Source of the DNA: an uncultured Corynebacterium sp.
GTDB lineage: Bacteria; Actinomycetota; Actinomycetes; Mycobacteriales; Mycobacteriaceae
Length of the DNA stretch: 28,774 nt
Assembly (NCBI GenBank): GCA_946223355.1
Contig: CAMIPB010000028.1
Span: 1-28,774 of the forward strand
Direction of reading: 5' to 3'
The notes beneath the pieces were generated by a model that saw only the letters and a list, made by a program, of their open reading frames with translations, did not search any database and had not been told where the DNA came from. Shown here in pieces: positions 1-5,549 of this stretch (positions are counted from its first letter, which is position 1; every line of letters begins with the position of its first letter). The position numbers and the translations under genes are program-made.

Positions 1-1
1 T

Positions 2-90
2 TAGGTTCGGCTCCGCGGCTTAGGTTCGGCTCCGCGGTTTAGGTTCGGCTCCGCGGCTACGGCTCCACGGTTCAGGTTCCGCTCTGCAGC
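2..90. repeat. 19-bp tandem repeat array at left edge
   Basis: Three near-identical 19-bp units (TAGGTTCGGCTCCGCGGCT and variants) lie head to tail at 2-20, 21-39 and 40-58, followed by degenerate copies to about 90. Each unit starts with TAG. From about 91 to 186 I see no gene and no clear signal. The array may have arisen from the end of a gene lying left of the window, as seen for other arrays here, but that gene is not visible. Confidence 0.8.
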
Positions 91-186
91 TTCGGGTGCA
101 GGGCGGTTTTCGCGTTTCTGGAGTGCTATCTCCCTGCACCTGGCCAACTCCGAACCCTGCCGCCCCAACTCTGACACCGGCTATTT

Positions 187-281
187 CCTTAACTTCTGAT
201 CGTGGACTTCTGAATCAGAAGTTAAGGCGTCGAAATCGGGCCAAAACCGCCCATTTTTGGGAAATCGATCAGAAGTTAAGG
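187..281. repeat. Left copy of a ~95-bp dyad repeat element
   Basis: The 14-mer CCTTAACTTCTGAT (187-200) is followed by its reverse complement ATCAGAAGTTAAGG at 214-227 and again at 268-281, so one forward arm faces two reverse arms. The first pair brackets the palindrome TTCTGAATCAGAA. The same arrangement in the same orientation recurs at 3213-3306, on the far side of the four-gene cassette. The middle parts differ, but both are A/C-rich. No transposase is associated with either copy. It could be a small non-autonomous repeat, a recombination boundary or a regulator binding cluster. Confidence 0.85.
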
Positions 282-301
282 AGGATGGCTTCAGTTTGCT
301 C

Positions 302-410
302 TAGCTAACAACTCTTTAGCTAACAACTTCCGCCAACTCAAGCACTGCGGGTTGCCACTATACCTTCGTATACAAACGCCTGAGATTCCTGGAAAACTAT
401 CTGTAGTGGC
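302..410. promoter_or_regulatory. Likely control region of the cassette
   Basis: The stretch between the dyad repeat and the first cassette gene has no gene. It holds a perfect 12-bp direct repeat, TAGCTAACAACT, at 302-313 and 317-328 (15-bp period). It also holds a 7-bp inverted repeat, GCCACTA at 354-360 and TAGTGGC at 404-410. These would suit binding by the LuxR-type regulator encoded downstream, but that is inference. No strong -35/-10 pair is obvious; TACCTT at 413-418 is a weak -10 candidate. Confidence 0.35.
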
Positions 411-460
411 CTTACCTTGAAAGTGTGCGAACTCCGCACTCTCACTACTCACTTTCTCTC

Positions 461-465
461 AGGAG
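461..465 (+). promoter_or_regulatory. Ribosome binding site of the secreted-peptide gene
   Basis: AGGAG lies 6 bases before the ATG at 472. It fixes that start and argues against other frames open in this stretch. Confidence 0.7.
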
Positions 466-471
466 TAATCT

Positions 472-1092
472 ATGCATTTGGTAACCCGTCGCGCTATCGC
501 AACGACTCTTGCAGTAGCGCTCCCGCTCAGCGCCGCTTCCCCAGCAATGGCAATGAACAATTCAACCGCAGAACCATTCCCTGCGACCTCTCCTCTCGAA
601 GGTCTACCAGAAGACACACAAACGGACGAGCTCTCAGCTGCTGAAATGGAGCAGCTCGAAAAGGACGTCGAGGTCCTTTTCACCGAGTACATCATCCTGG
701 GCGACGATGACCGATTCCGAGTAAACGAAACTAATGTCTCCGCGGCTGGACACGCGGATAAAATCCCTCAACTGGAGTCCCTCGCGTCAGTCCTCAACGA
801 AGACACCACTCCACGACCTTTCGGCGGCGATTACTCCGACTTGGCTTCACCAATGTGCACCACTGAGTTCGCCAAGTGTCTTGCATGGGAGGGATTAGGG
901 ATCCCAGCAATTGAAGCTTCACCAAGTCTAATTCAGACCATTAAAGACGGTATTCGAACTTGGAACTGGCAAAGAACCGCTAAAGCAGTTGCGAAAGTAC
1001 TCGGCGCTGGCACTGTACGCGCACTAGGAGGCCCCATCGGTATCGGAGTCTCACTTGCTGCAGGAGCAGTTACATGCAGGAAGGAGCTGTAA
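472..1092 (+). CDS. Secreted bacteriocin- or signal-peptide-like precursor
   Basis: This 206-residue protein is not one I can name. Residues 1-27 form a typical Sec signal peptide: RR near the start, a hydrophobic core and an AMA cleavage site. Residues about 29-125 are strongly acidic and look like a propeptide. From about 126 the character changes: Cys129 and Cys136, then a lysine/arginine-rich, glycine-rich amphipathic stretch (about 155-200), and a third cysteine (Cys202) five residues from the end. An acidic leader before a cationic, Gly/Ala-rich, cysteine-bracketed tail is typical of unmodified bacteriocins or secreted signal precursors. It is followed within 2 bases by a two-helix membrane protein and then by a kinase and regulator, which suggests a sensed or self-immunity-requiring product. 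The antimicrobial or signalling role is inference. Base composition is poorer in G+C than most of the window. Confidence 0.6.
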   Translation: MHLVTRRAIATTLAVALPLSAASPAMAMNNSTAEPFPATSPLEGLPEDTQTDELSAAEMEQLEKDVEVLFTEYIILGDDDRFRVNETNVSAAGHADKIPQLESLASVLNEDTTPRPFGGDYSDLASPMCTTEFAKCLAWEGLGIPAIEASPSLIQTIKDGIRTWNWQRTAKAVAKVLGAGTVRALGGPIGIGVSLAAGAVTCRKEL

Positions 1093-1094
1093 AT

Positions 1095-1328
1095 ATGCAA
1101 AACAATGGTTCCGCAGATCCAGTCAACGTCCTGAAAACATTCCTACAGTTCCTCGTAATTGCACGAATTGTTACCGTTTTCGCGTTTGGTCGCGATCCGA
1201 GCGATTTCAATTCTTGGCTAAACATTAATGACTGGCTTACTGCTCTATTTATGTCCTGCGTTCTCACTGCAGTTCAGTGGTTCTGGACAAGGCGAAAATA
1301 CCCGGAAGTCTTTGAAAACCGCTCGTAG
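1095..1328 (+). CDS. Small two-helix membrane protein, possible immunity protein
   Basis: I do not recognise the family. I chose the ATG at 1095 (77 residues) because AGGAAGGAG at 1077-1085 sits ahead of it; a start at 1074 would overlap the previous gene and has no such site. Two membrane segments are visible, about residues 13-31 and 45-64, with a basic WTRRK just after the second and no signal peptide. The gene starts 2 bases after the stop of the secreted-peptide gene and ends 6 bases before the kinase gene, so the three are surely co-transcribed. Small hydrophobic proteins next to bacteriocin-like genes are often immunity proteins; a processing partner or kinase accessory is also possible. 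No catalytic motif is seen. Confidence 0.65.
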   Translation: MQNNGSADPVNVLKTFLQFLVIARIVTVFAFGRDPSDFNSWLNINDWLTALFMSCVLTAVQWFWTRRKYPEVFENRS

Positions 1329-1334
1329 GTTCAA

Positions 1335-2432
1335 ATGGAAAGCGAAATTAAGATAAGCGCCAGCCCAGTGAAATGGAGCTTTCTCATAATCATTTCGCTG
1401 GGGCTGTTAATCCTACGTGCGGCTACGGGTACCCCCATAATTTCAAGCGAATGGGTTCTAATCCTTTTAGCCTGCGGCTCTGTGATGCTCGCTGGAAAGA
1501 TTCCGAGTGTTGGCGCCGCCTTACACGCCCTGGCACAAGTAACGCTTTATTTACTTGGTTTCTATCCCCAAATATTAGTTCTCGGAACGTTGTTCCTAAT
1601 AGGCTATTTGGCGGCTCTTAAACACTCTAGATCCGCGCTAATGCTCGGAACAGTTGTTTTCACGTTCGAAGGTTTCTCTCAACAGCTCCCCTCTCCCTCC
1701 ATTGGTTTGCTTTCCGTTTGGGTAGTAATCGCTGCATTACTGGCTAGTGCCATCACTGGACGGCTTACAGGTCGGTGGTTTTCTGGAACTGTTAAACGAT
1801 TCAACCAGACCCAGCGAAACAACGAGTTGACCTCTGAAATATTGCACGACAGCGTCGCGAGCGAACTCACCTCGCTCATTATGAAACTCGAGAAACTCGC
1901 GGTCAGCGATACTAGCAACGCCAAAGAACTTCGCTCTGCTGCCGAGTCAGCCAGGAACGCCATGCTCAATACCCGCTATTTGCTCAGTGCACTTGGGGGA
2001 ACTCATTCACTCGAATCACACACACAATCATTTAGTGTTGCAGACGCAGTGAAAATCAATTCACTCAAGCTGAAATCCCACGGCTTCCGGGTGGAAGACA
2101 AAATCCAGATCACCCAGCCGCATCACTCGCAGCACATTAGCCGTGTGGTCGAGCAGTGCCTGCGCGAGGCGACGTCGAACATCATCAAGTATGCTCCCGC
2201 GCATTCCGTAGTAACGCTCGAGGCGTACTCGTCTGTTAACGGCATTCATCTCGTGCTTCAGAATAAATACTCCGGTGACACCGCCGGCAAACACGTCGAT
2301 ATCACCAACGGCCTCGGCCTGGCTGCGATGGAAAAGTCCGTACGATCGGTCCATGGCATCATTTCTTTCGGCCAAGAAAAAGGACTCTGGACCGTGAGCA
2401 TTATCATCCCCGGAGACGACCCGACATCATGA
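1335..2432 (+). CDS. Membrane sensor histidine kinase, DesK/NarX-like
   Basis: This 365-residue kinase has about six hydrophobic segments in residues 14-142 forming a membrane sensor with little extracellular loop, a layout common in peptide- and envelope-sensing kinases. The phosphoacceptor lies in a HisKA_3-type helix, EILHDSVASEL, with His171 followed by Asp. The ATPase domain carries the N box EATSNIIKYA (Asn282) and a G box NGLGLAAM (325-332), typical of kinases paired with LuxR-type regulators. The C-terminus overlaps the regulator start by 4 bases (ATGA), implying coupled translation. The first roughly 240 codons are markedly richer in A+T than the catalytic part and the regulator, so the gene may be a recombinant of a variable sensor and a resident catalytic half. 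The ligand is unknown; the peptide encoded upstream is the natural candidate. Confidence 0.88.
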   Translation: MESEIKISASPVKWSFLIIISLGLLILRAATGTPIISSEWVLILLACGSVMLAGKIPSVGAALHALAQVTLYLLGFYPQILVLGTLFLIGYLAALKHSRSALMLGTVVFTFEGFSQQLPSPSIGLLSVWVVIAALLASAITGRLTGRWFSGTVKRFNQTQRNNELTSEILHDSVASELTSLIMKLEKLAVSDTSNAKELRSAAESARNAMLNTRYLLSALGGTHSLESHTQSFSVADAVKINSLKLKSHGFRVEDKIQITQPHHSQHISRVVEQCLREATSNIIKYAPAHSVVTLEAYSSVNGIHLVLQNKYSGDTAGKHVDITNGLGLAAMEKSVRSVHGIISFGQEKGLWTVSIIIPGDDPTS

Positions 2433-3064
2433 CCTTGCGCATTTTACTTGTCGACGACCGCCCTTCCGTCCTCTCAGACATGCCGTACTATTTTGCGACG
2501 GCGCCGGATATCGAGGTCGTCGGCAAGGCTTGTTCCGGCCGCGCGGCTTTGGACTGGCTTGCGCACAACACGTGCGACATCGTGTTATCTGATATTCACA
2601 TGCCGGACATGGGTGGCATTGAGCTTTTCGACGCCCTCGTTACGCTCCCCAACCCGCCCCTGATGGTGGCGATGACCGCGTTCGATGAGGACCAGACGAT
2701 GATGAAGGTGCTCGCGCGCGGGGCGTCCGGTTATATTTTAAAAGGTCAGCCGCCGGAGCATGTGTGCGCGGCATTGCGAACGGTTGCTGCTGGTGGGACT
2801 GCTTTGAGTCCGACATTAGTGACGAGGCTGGTGGATAAGTCGGTTCGGGGCGATAGGGGGTTGACCGCTGAGGTCAGCGAGGAGTTGAGTGAGCTTGACC
2901 TGGAGATTTTGCGCGGTATCCAGCGTGGCCAGTCGAATAAACAGATGGCCGCTCGACTGAACTATTCCGAGATTTATGTCAAAAAGCGCGTCTCGCAGCT
3001 TTTCGAGCGCTTCGGAGTGGACTCGCGTTCCGAGCTCGCCATCGCAACAATGTACCTTACTTAG
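2429..3064 (+). CDS. Response regulator, NarL/LuxR family
   Basis: The 211-residue protein has a receiver domain at about 1-120, with the acidic pair Asp9-Asp10, phosphoacceptor Asp55 in LSDIHMPD, the MTAFD segment and Lys104 in GYILKG. A LuxR-type helix-turn-helix follows at about 145-205; its recognition part is SNKQMAARLNYSEIYVKKRV rather than the usual NKEIA...VKNHV form. It is the cognate partner of the overlapping kinase gene. Likely targets include the cassette's own promoter region (302-410), which has direct and inverted repeats; this is inferred from position. Base composition is G+C-rich, like the core genes of the window and unlike the cassette's first half. Confidence 0.92.
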   Translation: MTLRILLVDDRPSVLSDMPYYFATAPDIEVVGKACSGRAALDWLAHNTCDIVLSDIHMPDMGGIELFDALVTLPNPPLMVAMTAFDEDQTMMKVLARGASGYILKGQPPEHVCAALRTVAAGGTALSPTLVTRLVDKSVRGDRGLTAEVSEELSELDLEILRGIQRGQSNKQMAARLNYSEIYVKKRVSQLFERFGVDSRSELAIATMYLT

Positions 3065-3212
3065 CCTGCCCCGCCTGCTGCCCGCGCCTGTTGTCCACGC
3101 CTGTTGCTCGGTCCGCTCACACCTGCCCGCGCTCACCTGCTGTCCACGTCTGCGCCGCGCACTCTCACGGAGACCCCGCCCTCAGCCGCGCCCTGGCTTT
3201 CCCGGGCCAAAA
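3065..3212. other. Non-coding spacer with degenerate C-rich repeats
   Basis: The 148 bases after the regulator stop hold no convincing gene. Several loose copies of a GCCTGTTGTCCAC-like word occur (around 3077-3150), suggesting a decayed tandem array. No clear terminator hairpin was found. Confidence 0.4.
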
Positions 3213-3306
3213 CCTTAACTTCTGATCGTGGACTTCTGATTCAGAAGTTAAGGCCCTAAAAACCGTAAAAACAGCCGATTTTCGAGGAAGCGATCAGAAG
3301 TTAAGG
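3213..3306. repeat. Right copy of the ~95-bp dyad repeat element
   Basis: Same design and orientation as the copy at 187-281: CCTTAACTTCTGAT at 3213-3226, TCAGAAGTTAAGG at 3241-3253, and ATCAGAAGTTAAGG at 3293-3306. The central palindrome reads TTCTGATTCAGAA here. Together with the left copy it exactly frames the peptide-kinase-regulator cassette. Confidence 0.85.
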
Positions 3307-3332
3307 AATCAAGCAGGAAAACCGGGCCCACC

Positions 3333-3429
3333 CAGCCAGTCAGGGCCCACGAATATCGGACGAGCCAGCCAGTCAGGGCCCACGAAGATCGGACGAGCCC
3401 GGCCGGTCAGGGTCCCGGAAGAACGGGCC
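3333..3429. repeat. 33-bp tandem repeats at the 3' end of the DUF559 gene
   Basis: Two 33-bp units (3333-3365 and 3366-3398) differ by one base; a degenerate third (3399-about 3429) runs into the end of the minus-strand DUF559-like gene and contains its stop codon. Read on the minus strand, each unit carries TGA at the matching place, as if the array grew by duplication of the gene's last bases. Confidence 0.7.
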
Positions 3430-4431
3430 CACCAAGGCCGTCTGGGTCCGGGAAAACGCTCGGCGGTTGCCGCAGTTCAGCCAGCACGAGATCCCCCAAC
3501 CGAGAGCTACCGTCGTCGCGGCGCACCACGTCCTCATGCCGCACCCGGATCACCCGGAACCCGCGGTGCCGCAACTCATACTCCCGATTCTGCTCAGCCC
3601 GCAGCACCGCGTCCAGCGGCTTTCCAAACGTGACTCCGTCGTATTTAATCCGGCCGTCGACCTCCACAACCAGCCAGCCATCCAGCAAAAAGTCCACAAA
3701 GTATCCCGTCGCGGGGGTCCCGCGCTGGCCAGGGCAGTTGTGATGTGCCGCTGCGGGTGGACGTCGGAAAGCATGCCCTGCGCAACCATCTCTTTCAGTA
3801 TGAGGCGCGCCAACGTCTCCAACGGCGACTCCGCGCAATCCACTGATTCGGCGATGACGCGGCGCAGCGACTTCTTGCCGCAAAAACGCGGCGACGCCTC
3901 CACCATTCCCAGCAGCCTGGCCTCCGTAAAATCCGGCCAGCGCCGCCGCAGCGAATCGCACAGCACCAAGCCTTCTTCCTCGCCGTAGTAGGCGACCGTG
4001 TCTCGCAGCGCCCGGAATGGCGATGCCACCCGTAGCTTTCCCCAATCGCACACCTCGTCGCTGGCCTCACTAATTCGCGCAGACCGCACCCGCACTCGCG
4101 CAGGATAACGCCCCGGCGACGGATTAGAGCTCGGCAGTAGCAGGTCAATAGGACCGTCAACCTTCAAAGTACCAAGTCCCCACAGCAGCGCAGCCGCCCG
4201 CGCGGTGACCACGGCCTTGGTAACACTCATCCCGCACGCCAACGCCCACACACTCGCGCGTTCCCACGGTGGCAGCCGCTTCAATTCGCCCGCAGGCATT
4301 GCAATTCGGTGCGTTAGCCTGCGTAGCTCGCCGGTTTTCAATCCTTGCCATACTGTTTCGTCGTCACCGGCGGCGCCTCGCAGGTCAATGAGCGGGTATT
4401 TGTCCACGATGTCAACTGTTGCTGTCGTCAT
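3407..4431 (-). pseudogene. Frameshifted DUF559/AbiEi-like endonuclease-fold protein
   Basis: The start at 4431 opens a frame whose first ~235 residues resemble the N-terminal part of actinobacterial DUF559 proteins: an AbiEi-like winged-helix region with VTARAAALLWGL, then SPLETLARLIL. After ALASAG the frame loses homology. The expected C-terminal domain, with GYFVDFLLDGWLVVEVDGR and REYELRHRGFRVIRVRHEDV, continues in another frame and ends at 3407. The break lies near 3713-3721, where the plus strand reads GGGGGTCCC; one extra base would give one protein of about 341 residues. The C-terminal half is the Vsr-like nuclease fold, with conserved Asp/Glu in VDF and VEVDG. The gene may be decayed or the base count wrong. 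In intact relatives the role is unknown, with toxin-antitoxin or defence links suggested for AbiEi-type domains. Confidence 0.75.
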
Positions 4432-4575
4432 ATCACTTACGCTCCCCCGCAGGCCGCGATTGCACCAGCACCAATTTCTCGCCTGTGGATAACTCGCCGT
4501 TTTGGCCTAGAAATCCTCCGCGGGTGCCCCACAAACTACACACGGGTGATCCACAACCTACGTATGATTGGGCGC
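4432..4575 (+). promoter_or_regulatory. Divergent promoter region; leaderless promoter of the rhodanese
   Basis: No gene lies between the DUF559-like gene (minus) and the rhodanese (plus). TATGAT at 4563-4568 is a good -10 hexamer ending 7 bases before the ATG at 4576, and no purine-rich ribosome site precedes that ATG. This is the pattern of a leaderless transcript. The -35 region (about 4540-4545) is weak. Confidence 0.5.
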
Positions 4576-4869
4576 ATGAAAGAAGTTAACGTAACTGAAG
4601 TCCCTGAAAACGCCCAGATTATCGACGTCCGCGAACCCGAGGAGTGGAACATCGACCGCGCGAAGGGCGCGAAACACATCCCACTCGCCCACATCCCGGA
4701 CCGCGCGGACGAGATCAACCCTGACGAAGACATCTACGTTATTTGCAAAGCAGGCGGACGCAGCGCGCAGGCCGCGCAGTACCTCGAGCAGTCTCGCGGT
4801 TGGGAGGCCATCAACATCGTGGGTGGAACCGACGCCTGGCGCGAGGCTGGCTTGCCAATGGACAAATAG
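4576..4869 (+). CDS. Single-domain rhodanese-like sulfurtransferase
   Basis: This 97-residue protein is a complete single rhodanese domain: it opens with the conserved IIDVREPEEW segment, has HIPLAHIP in the middle and the active-site loop CKAGGRS with the catalytic Cys57, and ends with NIVGGTDAWREAGLP. Proteins of this class carry sulfane sulfur on the cysteine as a persulfide; the physiological acceptor cannot be read from the sequence. No signal peptide or membrane segment is seen, so it is cytosolic. The start at 4576 is preferred over an ATG at 4564, which would overlap the probable -10 box, and over a much longer upstream extension without homology. It stands alone between divergent and independently promoted genes. 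Confidence 0.88.
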   Translation: MKEVNVTEVPENAQIIDVREPEEWNIDRAKGAKHIPLAHIPDRADEINPDEDIYVICKAGGRSAQAAQYLEQSRGWEAINIVGGTDAWREAGLPMDK

Positions 4870-4931
4870 CCCTGCCACAATAACCCGCTCACAATAGCCC
4901 GCCCGCAACAGCCCTCCCACATTAGTTGGCT
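4861..4931. repeat. 14-bp degenerate tandem repeats growing from the rhodanese stop
   Basis: Units of about 14 bp lie at 4876-4889 (CACAATAACCCGCT), 4890-4903 (CACAATAGCCCGCC), 4904-4917 and 4918-4931. The last bases of the rhodanese gene, GACAAATAGCCCTGC at 4861-4875, match the same unit, with its TAG stop at the place of TAG or TAA in two of the later copies. The array therefore seems to derive from the gene's 3' end. Confidence 0.65.
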
Positions 4932-4944
4932 CAAGCCCATCATT

Positions 4945-4973
4945 TAGACATTAAACGGTAGGCGCGCTACTAT
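4945..4973 (+). promoter_or_regulatory. Leaderless promoter of the MarR-synthetase operon
   Basis: TAGACA (4945-4950) and TACTAT (4968-4973) are separated by 17 bases and fit a housekeeping sigma promoter. The -10 ends 6 bases before the ATG at 4980 and no ribosome site is present, so transcription probably begins at or next to the start codon. Confidence 0.65.
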
Positions 4974-4979
4974 CGTGGT

Positions 4980-5549
4980 ATGTCAACAAATAACAATACC
5001 GCGATCCCAACCGAGCTCCTGGAATCCCCGTCCTTCCAGTTAGAGCGCCTCCGCCGTCGTACCCGCGATGGCGTGGAGGCAGCACTCGCCACCAAAGACA
5101 CCACTCTGCGCGAGTACTGGGTGCTGACGTGCCTGGCGCACGCGGACGCGGCGTCGCAAAGCTACTTGTCTGAGATTCTCGCCATCGATGCCTCCGACAT
5201 GGTCCGGCTTATCGACGCTCTCGAGGACCGCTCCTGGGCCAAACGCGAGCGCGATCCGAAAGACCGCCGTCGCCAGATAGTGGCTGCAACCAAGCGTGGC
5301 AACAAGATCCAGAAAGAGCTTGCCGAACTGGTCTTGCAGGCGGAAAACGACGCTCTAGACTCCTCCACCGACAAGCAGCTCAAGCACCTGCGCAAGTTGG
5401 CCACCGCCATCATTGCCGCTGACACCGATTCCGAAGCTGAAGGTGATCCCAAAGGTGACGGCAAAGTCGATGGCAAGGACAGCAACAAGGACAGCGGCAA
5501 AGACAACAACAAGGCCGCTAAGGACAACAAGGGCGGCAAGGACTCCTAG
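4980..5549 (+). CDS. MarR-family transcriptional regulator with Asp/Lys-rich tail
   Basis: The 189-residue protein has a MarR-type winged helix at about residues 35-125: LREYWVLTCLAHADAASQSYLSEILAIDASDMVRLIDALEDR is the recognition region, and RERDPKDRRRQIVAAT is the wing with the classic DPxDRR motif. After about residue 150 the sequence turns into a low-complexity tail of Gly, Asp, Lys and Asn built from short repeats, not expected in MarR proteins and probably disordered. Its stop codon touches the start of the synthetase gene with no spacer, so the two are one operon and the regulator probably controls the synthetase and itself. The inducer is unknown. Confidence 0.88.
   Translation: MSTNNNTAIPTELLESPSFQLERLRRRTRDGVEAALATKDTTLREYWVLTCLAHADAASQSYLSEILAIDASDMVRLIDALEDRSWAKRERDPKDRRRQIVAATKRGNKIQKELAELVLQAENDALDSSTDKQLKHLRKLATAIIAADTDSEAEGDPKGDGKVDGKDSNKDSGKDNNKAAKDNKGGKDS

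Noticed and set aside
187..3306. Composite transposon bounded by the dyad repeats
   Set aside because: No transposase or recombinase lies between the repeats and no target-site duplication could be recognised, so mobility is not claimed.
3467..3988. Plus-strand open frame of about 170 codons opposite the DUF559-like gene
   Set aside because: The minus-strand frames carry the nuclease-fold motifs; this frame has none.
4345..4575. Longer N-terminus for the rhodanese
   Set aside because: The extra ~77 residues have no family likeness, overlap the divergent gene and contain the probable -10 box.
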